A stretch of 64,000 nucleotides of DNA from Paramagnetospirillum kuznetsovii (GCF_003284725.1 NZ_PGTO01000008.1:87260-151259); one strand, 5' to 3'; positions 29,419-39,519 are shown, numbered from the stretch's first letter. Numbers and translations: made by a program. Notes: generated from the letters alone by a model not told the origin.

Positions 29419-30329
29419 AGCTGGTGTTCATGGGGACACCCGATTTCTCGGTCCCGATCCTGGAGTCGCTGCTCGACGCCGGCCACACGGTGGCGGCGGT
29501 CTATTCCCAGCCGCCGCGCCCCGCCGGGCGCGGTCACAAGGAACAGCTCTCGCCGGTCCATGCCTTCGCCCATGCGCGCGGCATCCCGGTGCGCACCCCG
29601 AAAAGCCTGAAATCGCCCGAGGAACAGCAGAGCTTCGCCGCCCTGGAGGCCGATGTGGCGGTAGTGGCCGCCTATGGCCTGATCCTGCCCCAGGCCATCC
29701 TGGACGCCCCCCGGCTGGGCTGCCTCAACGTCCATGCCTCGCTGCTGCCGCGCTGGCGCGGTGCCGCTCCCATCCAGCGGGCCATCATGGCGGGCGATCC
29801 CGACACCGGTGTCACCATCATGCAGATGGATGCCGGGCTGGATACCGGCGCCATGCTGCTGCGGGAAAGTATTTTACTGTTGCCCGACGCCACCGCCCCC
29901 TGGCTGCACGACATGCTGGCCGCCATGGGCGCGCGCATGATCGTCGAGGCGCTGGGCCGGCTGGACGACGGCAACCTGCCCGCCACGCCGCAGCCCGCCG
30001 AGGGCGTCACCTACGCCCACAAGCTGGCCAAGGACGAGGGCCGCATCGACTGGACCCGTCCCGCCACCGAGATCGAACGCAAGGTCCGGGCGCTGAATCC
30101 CTGGCCCGGCGTGTGGTTCGACTTCGGCGACGAGCGTATCAAGGTGCTGGAGGCGACCTTGGTCCCCAGCGACGGCGTGCCGGGATGCGTGCTGGACGAC
30201 CGGCTGAGCGTGGCCTGCGGCAAGCACGCGCTGCGGCCGGTCAAGGTGCAGCGGCCCGGCAAGGCGGCCATGACCACGGCGGACATGCTGCGCGGCCATG
30301 CCATCCCCAAGGGAACGGTGCTGGGCTGA
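29415..30329 (+). CDS. fmt: Methionyl-tRNA formyltransferase
   Basis: The 304-residue enzyme formylates initiator Met-tRNA using 10-formyltetrahydrofolate. It opens [18 protein letters not shown] and has the catalytic block [21 protein letters not shown] with the SLLPXXXG signature, then [14 protein letters not shown]. The C-terminal tRNA-binding domain (about 205-304) is complete. It is coupled to def upstream and truA downstream. Confidence 0.97.
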   Translation: MKLVFMGTPDFSVPILESLLDAGHTVAAVYSQPPRPAGRGHKEQLSPVHAFAHARGIPVRTPKSLKSPEEQQSFAALEADVAVVAAYGLILPQAILDAPRLGCLNVHASLLPRWRGAAPIQRAIMAGDPDTGVTIMQMDAGLDTGAMLLRESILLLPDATAPWLHDMLAAMGARMIVEALGRLDDGNLPATPQPAEGVTYAHKLAKDEGRIDWTRPATEIERKVRALNPWPGVWFDFGDERIKVLEATLVPSDGVPGCVLDDRLSVACGKHALRPVKVQRPGKAAMTTADMLRGHAIPKGTVLG

Positions 30330-31066
30330 TGCCCCGCTACAAGCTTCTCGTCGAATACGACGGCACCCCCTTCGTCGGCTGGCAGCGCCAGGACAACGGT
30401 GCCTCGGTCCAGGCGGTGATGGAAGCCGCCGCCGCGAAGCTGAGCGGCCAAACGGTCGCCGTCTATGCCGCCGGACGCACCGACGCGGGCGTGCACGCCA
30501 CCGGGCAGGTGGCTCATCTGGACCTCGCCAAGGACTATCCCGCCGACACGGTGCGCGATGCGCTGAACTATCATATGGGCGCCAATCCGGTCGCGGTGGT
30601 GACGGCCGAGCAGGTCGGCGACGATTTCCACGCCCGTTTCTCCGCCACCGGCCGCAGCTATCTCTACCGCATCCTCAACCGCCGCTCGCCGCCCGCCCTG
30701 GACAAGCACCGGGTGCTGTGGGTGCCCGTGGCGCTGGACGCCGACGCCATGCACGCCGCCGCCCAGCGGCTGCTCGGCCATCACGACTTCTCCACCTTCC
30801 GCGCCCGCGAATGCCAGGCTCAGTCGCCCATGAAGACCTTGGACCTGCTGCGGGTGACTCGCCAAGGCGACGAGATCCGAATCATCGCCGAGGCCCGGTC
30901 CTTCCTGCATCATCAGGTGCGCAACATGGTGGGCACCCTGCAACAGGTCGGCCTGGGTAAGTGGAGCCCCGACGACGTGACCCGCGCCCTGGAGGCCCGC
31001 GACCGCAAGGCGGGCGGGCCGACCGCCAAGGCGGACGGGCTTTACCTCACCGGGGTGAGGTATTAA
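30329..31066 (+). CDS. truA: tRNA pseudouridine(38-40) synthase
   Basis: TruA makes pseudouridine at positions 38-40 of the tRNA anticodon arm. The ATG at 30329 shares its first base with the fmt stop; the product is 245 residues. The catalytic aspartate is in AAGRTDAGVHATGQVAHLD; other conserved parts are YKLLVEYDGTPFVGWQRQ, SYLYRILNRRSPP and FLHHQVRNMVGTL. It is the last gene before the lower-GC restriction-modification island. Confidence 0.97.
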   Translation: MPRYKLLVEYDGTPFVGWQRQDNGASVQAVMEAAAAKLSGQTVAVYAAGRTDAGVHATGQVAHLDLAKDYPADTVRDALNYHMGANPVAVVTAEQVGDDFHARFSATGRSYLYRILNRRSPPALDKHRVLWVPVALDADAMHAAAQRLLGHHDFSTFRARECQAQSPMKTLDLLRVTRQGDEIRIIAEARSFLHHQVRNMVGTLQQVGLGKWSPDDVTRALEARDRKAGGPTAKADGLYLTGVRY

Positions 31067-31078
31067 GGCGCTCGGCGA

Positions 31079-32170
31079 TCAAATGCCCTCATCGTAAAAC
31101 GCCGTCATGGCCGTCGCGAACCAGAATAGCTGATTTTCCGTGAAGTCGTCCCGAACCCATTCAGGTAGACTGTTCCTCGGGAACTTCAGCTTTGTCAGTG
31201 CCAACGCTAAATGTTGCAATTTGGCATTGATCCGCATCTCGAGATCAGCAGCCGCGATACCTTGCCCAAGCGCTTTCGAGAGTGCAAGCAATACTTCGAG
31301 AAAGACGTATTGTGTTGTGTCTGGCGCATCAGGTTGGCCGATAAAGGCCCAGAAGTCTCGCCCAATACAGCGGTAGACGCGCACGCGGTGGGTGGCATGG
31401 TCAATCAAAACACCGGGCTTTGTCCCCGCGTCCTCTTCGACAAAGCCCTGTTGAAGAAGCTTCACCAGAATCTGGTTTTCCTTGTTGTTGGTCGTCCGAT
31501 CGGTTCCGTAGGTCAGGCCCAGAACGATGTCAAGTTGATCAACATGCGGATATGTCTTCGTGGTTTCGGCCATCCAGGCTTGATAATTGTTGAGGATTGC
31601 CGCGGTCATCCCTGCGACTTGTGTATCATTGATGGTGTTCGGGCCGCTTTTAATCGAGGTCATGTACCGCCGGTTGCCAACAACGCAAGAGCGGTCTATC
31701 TCACGCCAGACGGAACCAATGCGCTGCTGCGCGCGTTCCTCTCGGTTGAGTCCATTCAGTTCAGCGAACTCGGCGACTTTCTCCGGTGCATCTGTCCACT
31801 TTTGCGTCGCTTGGATTGGGTACTGCCCGACAAAGGCGGCTTCAATCTGCTTGCCGAAGGACGTTTCCAAGGCCATGTAGAGCTTGCTGTTAAAAAGGAA
31901 GTCACCAAATTTTTCCGGGTCTCCGAGACCCATGACGCTCGCTGAGGTCATGAGCACGTATGGATTCGTGCGGTAGTCTGCTAGACCATCCCGCTTTTCA
32001 AAGGCAGCCGGCAAATTGGTACTGATATAGCCGGTCAGAGCATTTGCAAGATGGTCAATACGCTGCTGGTCAACCTTGGCGAAGAGTTGGCCAATTTCAG
32101 CGGGATCATATTTATGGCGCCGTGATTTAAGGGCGTTGAAAAAAGGATTGCTGCGAGAACTCAGGGCCAC
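31079..32170 (-). CDS. Type II restriction endonuclease (PmeII-like family, tentative)
   Basis: This 363-residue cytosolic protein starts 10 bases after the stop of a DNA cytosine methyltransferase on the same strand, the usual layout of a type II R-M pair. It resembles, from memory, the PmeII restriction endonuclease family: DYRTNPYVLMTSASVMGL, DFLFNSKLYMALETSFGK and LTYGTDRTTNNKENQILVKL. A candidate PD-(D/E)XK core is the SVWREIDRSCVVGNRRYMTSIKSG region, but I cannot fix the catalytic residues. No frameshift is visible. Base composition is clearly less GC-rich than that of neighbours, which suggests transfer. The recognition site cannot be told. Confidence 0.75.
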   Translation of the reverse strand: MALSSRSNPFFNALKSRRHKYDPAEIGQLFAKVDQQRIDHLANALTGYISTNLPAAFEKRDGLADYRTNPYVLMTSASVMGLGDPEKFGDFLFNSKLYMALETSFGKQIEAAFVGQYPIQATQKWTDAPEKVAEFAELNGLNREERAQQRIGSVWREIDRSCVVGNRRYMTSIKSGPNTINDTQVAGMTAAILNNYQAWMAETTKTYPHVDQLDIVLGLTYGTDRTTNNKENQILVKLLQQGFVEEDAGTKPGVLIDHATHRVRVYRCIGRDFWAFIGQPDAPDTTQYVFLEVLLALSKALGQGIAAADLEMRINAKLQHLALALTKLKFPRNSLPEWVRDDFTENQLFWFATAMTAFYDEGI

Positions 32171-32180
32171 GTTTCAATCC

Positions 32181-33545
32181 TCACATAGCGCTGACGCGGC
32201 GGAGCGTCTGGGGTGATTCATAAGTCGCGTGTTCATTTTCTTCGCCGTCTGACCAAACGAATGTTTCGCCCTTCTTGAACCATTGGCGTGTTCTGACATG
32301 TGATTGAACGTAGATGACCCGATAGTGGTCCGGGGGGCGCGGGTTTGGTCGCCAATCCTGTTCGGCCAGATTGTCCATGGCCTGCGCGACAACTTGCCCT
32401 GTGACTTCGCCAAGGCGCACAGGAACGGCGTTACCCACCTGGGCGTACTGCTGGCTCGCAGTGCCGCTGAATTTCCAATTAAGGGGAAATTCCTGAATTG
32501 CCGCATATTCGCGAAGCGAAAGCGCGCGAACCTCGCTTGGATGACAAAGGGAAGTGCTTGCATGGTTGGGCATCGTCACTAATGTGGGACACGGAAGGTC
32601 GTAGCTGAGACGTCGCCACCAGCCCGAGCGCCCCCCCTTGGCAAACCACGCCTTGCCCATAGATTCTTGTTGCAGCGGTATCGGCAAGCTGCGCCAGTTC
32701 GAGCCTGGTGGAACCATGCTGAGGAAGCTTTTCTTTCGTGGGCTGAAATCCATAATCACATCGCCAGGCTCGTTCAATTGGCCGATGGCATCCCCTAACG
32801 TGCGCCATGGCTGAAGCTTGTGCGAAGCCTCGAAGAGCGTCCTAGTTTCCTCCGAGGATTTTGGACCGTGGGTAGGGTCAGGAAAATCAACTGTCGTATT
32901 AAAGCGGTTGCCGATGAAGATCGCGCGCTCCCGGAGTTGTGGAGCGCCATAATTGACTGCGTTCACCTCGAAGCAATCCATATGGTATGGGCCGCCTGAT
33001 ATTTTTTGGAGATCATCGGCGAATAGCCTCACAACGGAGCCCGGCATTTCATCCGGTTCAAGCGGCTTTCCGTTACGCTCAGCGATAGGACGGTGACGCA
33101 GCCCGGCGGATAGCAACCCCCGCACGTTCTCCATGATGAAAAAACGCGGCCGAATCGCTTCGATGAAGCGCAGATATTCCCACAACAAGGTTCCGCGCGG
33201 ATCCTGAACCGTCCCACGCCGTCCTGCGGTGCTAAATGATTGGCAGGGAGGCCCGCCTATCACCAAATCGACATCGCCGGGTTTCAATCCGCAATCTTGA
33301 AGGACTTGTAGCGGATCGAATTGTCGGATGTCCCCTTCGTAGATTTGAAGCGAAGGATGTAATCGGCCCGCGCGATGATTTGCCCGAATCGTGTCGCAGA
33401 ACGACTTTTCCTTCTCGACGCAGGCAAGAATTTCGAATCGCCCGAGCCGATCTAGTCCTAGATCCAGCCCCATTGCACCGGAAAATAGAGAAATCACGCT
33501 ATATTTTTTTTTAGTCGGTGCCGATGAAGGGGGGGGCTGGGACAT
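32181..33545 (-). CDS. DNA (cytosine-5-)-methyltransferase, type II R-M
   Basis: The 454-residue enzyme methylates cytosine C5 in a specific DNA site. Motif I is VISLFSGAMGLDLGL. Motif IV is IGGPPCQSFSTAGRRG with the catalytic cysteine, motif VI is FFIMENVRGLL, motif VIII is PQLRERAIFIGNR, and motif X is QVGNAVPVRLG. A C-terminal tail of about 60 residues past motif X is unusual. The start is ATG 33545, shortly upstream of the conserved core. Codon use and composition match the endonuclease gene and differ from the flanks. It protects against the downstream enzyme; no controller gene is seen. Confidence 0.94.
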   Translation of the reverse strand: MSQPPPSSAPTKKKYSVISLFSGAMGLDLGLDRLGRFEILACVEKEKSFCDTIRANHRAGRLHPSLQIYEGDIRQFDPLQVLQDCGLKPGDVDLVIGGPPCQSFSTAGRRGTVQDPRGTLLWEYLRFIEAIRPRFFIMENVRGLLSAGLRHRPIAERNGKPLEPDEMPGSVVRLFADDLQKISGGPYHMDCFEVNAVNYGAPQLRERAIFIGNRFNTTVDFPDPTHGPKSSEETRTLFEASHKLQPWRTLGDAIGQLNEPGDVIMDFSPRKKSFLSMVPPGSNWRSLPIPLQQESMGKAWFAKGGRSGWWRRLSYDLPCPTLVTMPNHASTSLCHPSEVRALSLREYAAIQEFPLNWKFSGTASQQYAQVGNAVPVRLGEVTGQVVAQAMDNLAEQDWRPNPRPPDHYRVIYVQSHVRTRQWFKKGETFVWSDGEENEHATYESPQTLRRVSAM

Positions 33546-33990
33546 GTTGATCTATCGCTCTTTTTTACTCTCGCGGCGCCGCTGGTCATTTGGCGGCAAG
33601 GCCGAATTAAGATCACATCGCATGACACTTTTCCGCCAAAAGCACGCAAACTAAGCTTGTCTGAAGGATCTCGCAGGACGCCGCCGCCAAATTAGCGACG
33701 AGAATCTGGAAAGGCGTCCAGTATTGATCATGCCTTTAGGTTGCGCGTCTGTCTGCATTTGCCGACGGTGGACGGCCAAGAAGATCCTTCCAGGCATTGC
33801 TCTTACGATCAACGGCATCCCCAATGACCCATAATGATCCAGAATCGTGCCAACGCGGCGCCGTCGAGATACCCCCGTTGGATTTTGGCCACGAGCGGGA
33901 TGCGCGACGTCATTCAGCCTGCTAGACTGCGCCAACAACAGCATCTGGTGGCCATACCTTGTCTTATCCCCAAACTCTCGCCACTACCTT
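33546..33990. other. Gene-poor gap between R-M island and AmpG-like gene
   Basis: I see no supportable gene in these 445 bases. The part next to the methyltransferase is AT-rich and should hold its promoter. The rest reads as short frames on both strands without recognisable homology (for example a 97-codon frame on the minus strand at 33651-33944). It may be the scar of the insertion or decayed DNA. The promoter of the downstream transporter must also lie here. Confidence 0.5.
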
Positions 33991-35331
33991 ATGCCGATGA
34001 ATGGGTGGAAACAAGGCTTCGCCGCCTATCTCGATCGCCGGGTGGTGATGGTGCTGCTGCTGGGATTTTCCAGCGGATTGCCGCTGCTGCTGACCTTTTC
34101 CACCCTGTCGGCTTGGCTGAAGGGCGAAGGCATCTCGCGCACCGCCATCGGTATCTTCGCCCTGGTGGGAACCCCCTATGCCCTGAAGTTCCTGTGGTCG
34201 CCGCTGATCGACCGGCTGCCGCTGCCCATCCTGACCAAGCTGCTGGGTCGCAGGCGCGGCTGGGGGGTGCTGATCCAGGTGCTGCTGATCGTCGCCATCC
34301 TGGCGCTGGGGTCCACCGACCCGCTCAAGCACTTGTGGCTGACCGCCAGTCTGGCGGTGGCGGTGGCCTTCCTGTCGGCCAGCCAGGACATCGTCATCGA
34401 CGCCTATCGGGTGGAAATCCTCGACGATTCCCAGCAAGGACCGGGGGCGGGCGCGGTCCAGACCGGCTATCGCCTCGCCATGCTGGCGGCGGGGGCGGGG
34501 GCATTGCTGATCGCCGGAAGCTTCGGCTGGTTCGCCGCCTACGCCACCATGGCGGCGCTGCTGTCCCTGGGCCTGGCCGTCCTGCTGCTGGGGCCGGAAC
34601 CGGAGATCAGGGTCTCGGCCGCCACCATGGAGCGCGAGCGCCGCGCCGCCGAATTCCTGGCCAGCCGCCCGCAGCTAAAGGGCGCCACCGCCAATGTGGC
34701 GGCCTGGCTGTATGGCGCCGTGGTCTGCCCCTTCGCCGATCTGATGGCGCGCCCGGCCTGGCTGGCGGTGCTGCTGTTCGTCATCGGCTATAAGATGGGC
34801 GAGGCCATGGCCGGGGCCATGGCCAATACCCTCTATATCGAGATGGGGTTCCGCCTGGACGAGATCGCCTGGGTCAGCAAGATCTTCGGCTTCGGCGCCA
34901 CCATCCTCGGCACCATCATCGGCGGCGCCCTGGTGGCGCGGCTGGGCGTCATGCGCGCCCTGTTGGTCTTTGGGGTGCTGCAATCGCTGGGCAACCTGTT
35001 CTACGTGGTCCAGGCCATGGCCGGACATAACATCTGGGCCCTGGCGGTCTGCGTCGCCGCCGAGAACCTGACGGCGGGCATGGCCGGATCCGCCCTGGTG
35101 GCCTATATCTCGGGCCTGTGCAACGTCGCCTATACCGCCACCCAATACGCCCTGCTGTCATCGCTGACCGCCGTCGGCCGCACCGTCTTCGCGTCGGCCA
35201 GCGGAAAGCTGGCCGATATGCTGGGCTGGGTGGATTTCTTCTTCCTGACCACCGTGGTGACCGTCCCCGCTTTGGTCCTGCTGCCCTGGCTGATGCGACA
35301 GCAGAGCCGGGTTAATCAGCACGTTCAATAG
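33991..35331 (+). CDS. AmpG-like muropeptide/MFS transporter
   Basis: The 446-residue protein has about 12 to 14 hydrophobic segments. The first block GFSSGLPLLLTFSTLSAWL is the AmpG signature, followed by KFLWSPLIDRLPLP and SQDIVIDAYRVEIL. AmpG proteins import anhydro-muropeptides from the periplasm for wall recycling. Starts at ATG 33991 or 33997 are equivalent; the frame is open upstream to 33847 but those residues do not fit the family. No clear ribosome site is seen. Confidence 0.85.
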   Translation: MPMNGWKQGFAAYLDRRVVMVLLLGFSSGLPLLLTFSTLSAWLKGEGISRTAIGIFALVGTPYALKFLWSPLIDRLPLPILTKLLGRRRGWGVLIQVLLIVAILALGSTDPLKHLWLTASLAVAVAFLSASQDIVIDAYRVEILDDSQQGPGAGAVQTGYRLAMLAAGAGALLIAGSFGWFAAYATMAALLSLGLAVLLLGPEPEIRVSAATMERERRAAEFLASRPQLKGATANVAAWLYGAVVCPFADLMARPAWLAVLLFVIGYKMGEAMAGAMANTLYIEMGFRLDEIAWVSKIFGFGATILGTIIGGALVARLGVMRALLVFGVLQSLGNLFYVVQAMAGHNIWALAVCVAAENLTAGMAGSALVAYISGLCNVAYTATQYALLSSLTAVGRTVFASASGKLADMLGWVDFFFLTTVVTVPALVLLPWLMRQQSRVNQHVQ

Positions 35332-35484
35332 CCTCAGTCGTCGGCGCTCCCTCCGGTCGCTTGGCTTTCGCGCCACGCGGCGCGCGCGCTCAACGCGCAT
35401 GGTCGCTCCGCTCCAAACCGGGTTGAAACCGGAGCTCCAAGCGGTCATGCTGGTTTCAGGAATCATTCCAAAGGCCATGTCGGC

Positions 35485-36603
35485 ATGCGCGTCGGGATCC
35501 CCAGGGAAATCAAGAGTCACGAGTACCGGGTCGGTCTGACGCCGGGCTCGGTGCGTGAATTGGTTCATCACGGGCATCAGGTGGTGGTCGAGACCGGTGC
35601 AGGCGAGGGAATCGGCTGTTCCGATGCCGCCTATCGCGCCGCCGGGGCCGAGATCCTGGGCACGGCGGCCGAGGTTTTCGCCACCGCCGATCTGGTGGTC
35701 AAGGTCAAGGAGCCGCAGCCCGCCGAATTCGCCCTGCTGCGCGAGAACCAGATTCTTTTCACCTATCTCCACCTCGCCCCCGATCCGGCCCAGACCGAGG
35801 CCCTGGTCAAGTCGGGCTGCGTCGCCATCGCCTACGAGACCGTCACCGATTCCCTGGGCCGCCTGCCCCTGCTGGCCCCCATGTCCGAGGTGGCGGGCCG
35901 GATGTCCATTCAGGTGGGCGCCCATTGCCTGGAAAAGGAGCAAGGCGGCTCCGGCGTCCTGCTGGGCGGCGTGCCCGGCGTGGCCCCCGCCAAGGTGGTG
36001 GTGCTGGGCGGCGGCGTGGTGGGCGGCAATGCGACCCGCATGGCGGTGGGCTTGGGCGCCCGCGTGGTGGTGCTGGACCGCTCGCTGGCGCGGCTGGCCC
36101 AGATCGACGAATTGCTGCTGAACACGGTGGAGACCGCCTTCGCCACCTTGGACAATATCGAGCACCATGTGCTGGAGGCCGACCTGCTGATCGGCGCCGT
36201 GCTGGTGCCGGGCGCCTCGGCACCCCGGCTGGTCAGCCGCCCCATGGTGGCCGCCATGCGCAAGGGATCGGTGCTGGTGGATGTGGCCATCGACCAGGGC
36301 GGCTGCTTCGCCACCTCGAAACCGACCACCCATGCCAATCCGACCTTTGTAGACGAGGGCGTTGTCCATTACTGTGTGACCAACATGCCCGGCGCGGTGG
36401 CGCGAACCTCGGCGTTCGCGCTCAACAACGCCACCCTTCCATTCGTGCTGGCACTGGCCGACAAGGGCCTTGTCCGCGCGCTTACCGAGGACCCGCATTT
36501 CCGCGCGGGCCTCAATGTTCACCACGGACGGGTCACCCATCCGGCCGTGGCCCGCGACCTGGGCTATGCCTTCACGGCGCCGGAGAGCGCCTTCTCAGAC
36601 TAG
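35485..36603 (+). CDS. ald: Alanine dehydrogenase
   Basis: This NAD-dependent enzyme interconverts alanine and pyruvate plus ammonia. It is 372 residues, the normal size. It begins [20 protein letters not shown], has the catalytic histidine region TYLHLAPDP, then [19 protein letters not shown], the Rossmann motif [17 protein letters not shown], and [16 protein letters not shown] with the conserved Asn-Met-Pro-Gly. Upstream, 35332-35484 is a GC-rich stretch without a gene. ppa follows 15 bases downstream. Confidence 0.96.
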   Translation: MRVGIPREIKSHEYRVGLTPGSVRELVHHGHQVVVETGAGEGIGCSDAAYRAAGAEILGTAAEVFATADLVVKVKEPQPAEFALLRENQILFTYLHLAPDPAQTEALVKSGCVAIAYETVTDSLGRLPLLAPMSEVAGRMSIQVGAHCLEKEQGGSGVLLGGVPGVAPAKVVVLGGGVVGGNATRMAVGLGARVVVLDRSLARLAQIDELLLNTVETAFATLDNIEHHVLEADLLIGAVLVPGASAPRLVSRPMVAAMRKGSVLVDVAIDQGGCFATSKPTTHANPTFVDEGVVHYCVTNMPGAVARTSAFALNNATLPFVLALADKGLVRALTEDPHFRAGLNVHHGRVTHPAVARDLGYAFTAPESAFSD

Positions 36604-36618
36604 GGATACCAAGCAGCA

Positions 36619-37164
36619 ATGGACCTCAAGAAGATCCCCATCGGCAAGAATCCGCCCCGCGACATCAACGTGATCATCGAGATCCCGCTGCGCGGCGACC
36701 CCGTCAAATATGAAGTCTGCAAGGAATCGGGCGCCATGTATGTGGACCGCTTCCTCAACACCGCCATGTACTACCCGGTGAACTACGGCTTCATCCCGCA
36801 CACCCTGTCCGATGACGGCGATCCGGCCGACGTGATGGTGGTGGGCCGCATTCCGGTGGCCGTCGGCGCGGTGATGCGCTGTCGCCCCATCGGCGTCCTG
36901 ATGATGGAAGACGAAGGCGGCATGGACGAGAAGATCCTGGCCGTGCCCCATTCCAAGCTTCATCCGTTCTACGACGGCGTGACCAGCTACGAGGATCTGC
37001 CCAAGATCCTGGTGCAGCAGATCGAACACTTCTTCGTCCACTACAAGGATCTGGAAGTGGGCAAGTGGGTCAATCTGAAGGGTTGGGGCGGGCCGGAGAA
37101 GGCCGCCGCCATCATTCAGGAATCCATCGACCGCGCCCAGGCGTCCAAGCCGAAGAAGAAGTAG
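36619..37164 (+). CDS. ppa: Inorganic pyrophosphatase, family I
   Basis: This 181-residue cytosolic hydrolase splits pyrophosphate to two phosphates. It has VIIEIPLRGDPVKYEV and the signature SDDGDPADVMVVG containing the metal-binding aspartates, followed by DEKILAVPHSKLHP and HYKDLEVGKWV. The C-terminus is lysine-rich. It lies close behind ald and converges on the 542-residue unknown gene. Confidence 0.97.
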   Translation: MDLKKIPIGKNPPRDINVIIEIPLRGDPVKYEVCKESGAMYVDRFLNTAMYYPVNYGFIPHTLSDDGDPADVMVVGRIPVAVGAVMRCRPIGVLMMEDEGGMDEKILAVPHSKLHPFYDGVTSYEDLPKILVQQIEHFFVHYKDLEVGKWVNLKGWGGPEKAAAIIQESIDRAQASKPKKK

Positions 37165-37175
37165 TCACGGGAACC

Positions 37176-37205
37176 GACGGCGCGGGGGTTCACGCCTGCG
37201 CCGTC
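37176..37205. terminator. Candidate bidirectional hairpin between ppa and the unknown gene
   Basis: GACGGCGC at 37176-37183 and GCGCCGTC at 37198-37205 form a perfect 8-bp stem with a 14-base loop in the convergent gap. There is no U-tract, and the right arm lies in the last codons of the minus-strand gene. Terminator function is inferred. Confidence 0.4.
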
Positions 37206-38818
37206 GCCTTGCGTCCGACCCGGTCGTAGAGTCGGCCGATCTGGACCAGGCAGACCGAAATATCGACGATCTTGCCATCCATGAGGTCCAAGACGGTTTG
37301 GCCGACCTGGACGAGAGCGGCTTCCTCGGGATCACCGGCGAAGACCATGGGGAAAGCCTCGATCAAGGCGCGGGCTTCGGCCAATTCAACGCCGTAAAGC
37401 TTTTTTCCCATGACCTTGTGACATTCCAGATAGCGTTCCGCCGCGCCCAGCACCACATCCACATGCAGGCGGCGACGCAGGCTTTCGCGTAGCTGAATGG
37501 CCAGCTGGCTGGGACGTCGGGCCAATTCGGCGGGAATGAACGGCCGCTTGGCCTCGATGGAACTCTTGTCGCGCGCCGCTCCGACACAGACGGCATAGAA
37601 CTCCGCCAGACCGAACCGCATGTCGCCGTGCTGGGTGAACATCATCATCACCAGGATATCGGCGAGGATGTTGTTCATATGCTTCTCGGCCTCGCGCAGG
37701 CGATCGCGCAGGAAGCGGGTGGTGGTCTCGGCGTGACCGGCAAGCCCCAGCAATTCGTCGCGGGACTGCACGAACAGGCGGGTGTTGAAATCCAGCAGGG
37801 TGCGCAGGAACTGGAAATCGGCGGTCAATGGCAGGCGGATTCCGGCATGGACGGCACCGTCATGCAATTCGGCGATCAGCATCAAGGCCTCTTCCTCGTC
37901 CTTGTTCAGCTGGTTGGCCGGCGGCAGCGTCACCTTGACCTTCTTGGTGGTGGTCTCCTTGCCCAGGGCGAATTCCACCCCCATGATGTTGTAGGTCTTG
38001 GCGCGGACCACTTCCTTGTCCACGATCTTGACCTCGGGGTCGAAGCCCACCCCTTTTTGCTGGTTGGCCAGCTTGGTCTCGGCGGATTTATGGTGCTGGG
38101 CGAACTTTTCCAGACGGGCATCCACCGCCTTCCACACCAGCGGCCGCATCTCGGTCCAGAACGCCTTGGCCTTTTCCGGATCGGTCAGCACCGACTGGTC
38201 CACCTTGACATAGACCCGGCGTTCCAGGCCGATGCGGCAACGCTTGAGCAGCGGCCCGGCGACGAAGGCCTTCAGCACCGCTCCGAATCTGGGATCGAAC
38301 AGGAAGAAGGGCTGGGTATGGCTGTAGCCGATGGAGGGAATGGCCGGGGCCGGAACCTTCATGAGGGACAGGCGGCGGTCCATCAACTCTGTCAGGTGAT
38401 CGCCGATGCGCGCTTCGGCCGAGGCGAAGTCGTAAGGCGTTTCGTCCAGCGCATCGTGCGCGAAGTCCAGCATGTCCACCGCGCGGCGATGCGGGTTCTT
38501 TTCCGCTTCCAGCCGGGCTTCCTCGGCCGCATGCCATGCCCTTGCGATTTCTGGTCGCTTGTCGATCACCACCCGGATGACCTCGGCCGCCAGGGACTTC
38601 TGCTCCTCCCAGCTCAGGCCCGCCAGACCGGCGGCGAAGGCGTCCTGAATGGCGGCCAGGAACGGCTCGTCGCTTTGACGCCGCAACAAGACGTGCAGCA
38701 CTTCGGCCATGAAATGCAGCATGGCGGGCGCGTCGTCGATGCGAGCCAGCCGCGCCAGCAGATCGTCGCGAAGGCGGCATTGGTCTTCGGGCAACGGGAT
38801 CGCGTTCACGGCTTCCAC
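37190..38818 (-). CDS. Hypothetical 542-residue protein
   Basis: I do not recognise this protein. It is cytosolic, rich in charged helices, with no signal or membrane segments. The start is GTG 38818, overlapping creA by 13 bases. Notable stretches are [39 protein letters not shown], the lysine-rich [38 protein letters not shown] and [23 protein letters not shown]. No nucleotide-binding or metal motif is obvious. Full codon-use agreement with neighbours and length make it a real gene. Overlap with creA suggests one transcript. Confidence 0.8.
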   Translation of the reverse strand: MEAVNAIPLPEDQCRLRDDLLARLARIDDAPAMLHFMAEVLHVLLRRQSDEPFLAAIQDAFAAGLAGLSWEEQKSLAAEVIRVVIDKRPEIARAWHAAEEARLEAEKNPHRRAVDMLDFAHDALDETPYDFASAEARIGDHLTELMDRRLSLMKVPAPAIPSIGYSHTQPFFLFDPRFGAVLKAFVAGPLLKRCRIGLERRVYVKVDQSVLTDPEKAKAFWTEMRPLVWKAVDARLEKFAQHHKSAETKLANQQKGVGFDPEVKIVDKEVVRAKTYNIMGVEFALGKETTTKKVKVTLPPANQLNKDEEEALMLIAELHDGAVHAGIRLPLTADFQFLRTLLDFNTRLFVQSRDELLGLAGHAETTTRFLRDRLREAEKHMNNILADILVMMMFTQHGDMRFGLAEFYAVCVGAARDKSSIEAKRPFIPAELARRPSQLAIQLRESLRRRLHVDVVLGAAERYLECHKVMGKKLYGVELAEARALIEAFPMVFAGDPEEAALVQVGQTVLDLMDGKIVDISVCLVQIGRLYDRVGRKATAQA

Positions 38819-39273
38819 CCCTTTTCCATGGCCACGGCGGAGACCGAGTTCTTGGGCGAGCCGTCGATGATCTTGTCACTGTAGACCAGATAGACCAGGA
38901 CATCGCGCTTGCGGTCGTGGAAACGCACCACCTGCAAGGTCTTGAACAGCAGCGAGGTGTCCTTCTTGAACACCACATCGCCGTCCTTCAAGGATTCGAC
39001 GACGTGGATGGGACCGACTTGGCGGCAGGCGATGGAGGCGTCGGCGGTATCCTCGGCGACACCGAATGATCCCTTGATGCCGCCGGTCTTGGCCCGCGAC
39101 AGATAGCAGGTGACGCCCGTCACCTTCGGGTCGTCGAAGGCTTCCACCACGATCTTGTCGTTGGCGCCCACCATCTTGAATACGGTCGAGACGCTGCCGA
39201 TTTCCTCCGCAATGGCCGCGCCCACGGCCAGCAGGGGGATCAGGACCGCGCAGGCGAATGCATAAGGCTTCAT
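38806..39273 (-). CDS. creA: CreA family periplasmic protein
   Basis: The 155-residue protein has a signal peptide ([20 protein letters not shown], cleavage near AIAEE). The mature part is typical of Cre[43 protein letters not shown] and [17 protein letters not shown]. CreA function is unknown in general. ATG 39273 is chosen for the signal peptide; the frame is open to 39348. The gene diverges from the NfnAB-like gene across an AT-rich promoter region. Confidence 0.9.
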   Translation of the reverse strand: MKPYAFACAVLIPLLAVGAAIAEEIGSVSTVFKMVGANDKIVVEAFDDPKVTGVTCYLSRAKTGGIKGSFGVAEDTADASIACRQVGPIHVVESLKDGDVVFKKDTSLLFKTLQVVRFHDRKRDVLVYLVYSDKIIDGSPKNSVSAVAMEKGWKP

Positions 39274-39435
39274 CACATCGCTCGATAATTTCAGATCACG
39301 GGACATGAACCGAGATGGTCTCACCATAGCGCCGAATATCATAGCCAACTGTGAAGGGGATTACATAAGGCGTGACGAAACTCAAGGCTGCCGGTAAACG
39401 GATTTGATACCGCTTTCTCGTCTGGAGCAATTCTC

Positions 39436-39471
39436 CACAAAAATTTTGGTGTTGTGAGGGATTCTACACAA
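39436..39471. promoter_or_regulatory. Three alternating CACAA/TTGTG half-sites upstream of the NfnAB-like gene
   Basis: CACAA at 39436-39440, TTGTG at 39452-39456 and CACAA at 39467-39471 alternate in orientation with start-to-start spacing of 16 and 15 bases. They lie in the AT-rich gap between divergent creA and the flavoprotein gene. This looks like an operator, regulator unknown. Confidence 0.4.
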
Positions 39472-39519
39472 TGCCATATGAGGGTTTATCTGTTAGATTT
39501 TCCCAAGGCTTCCCCAACC

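Noticed and set aside
33651..33944. A 97-codon minus-strand frame near the R-M genes as an IS remnant
   Set aside because: No transposase motif, terminal repeat or target duplication can be seen; evidence is too weak to call.
35332..35484. Possible tRNA or structured RNA between the AmpG-like gene and ald
   Set aside because: GC-rich with short hairpins (CCGGGTT/AACCGG), but no cloverleaf, T-loop or known RNA consensus could be fitted.
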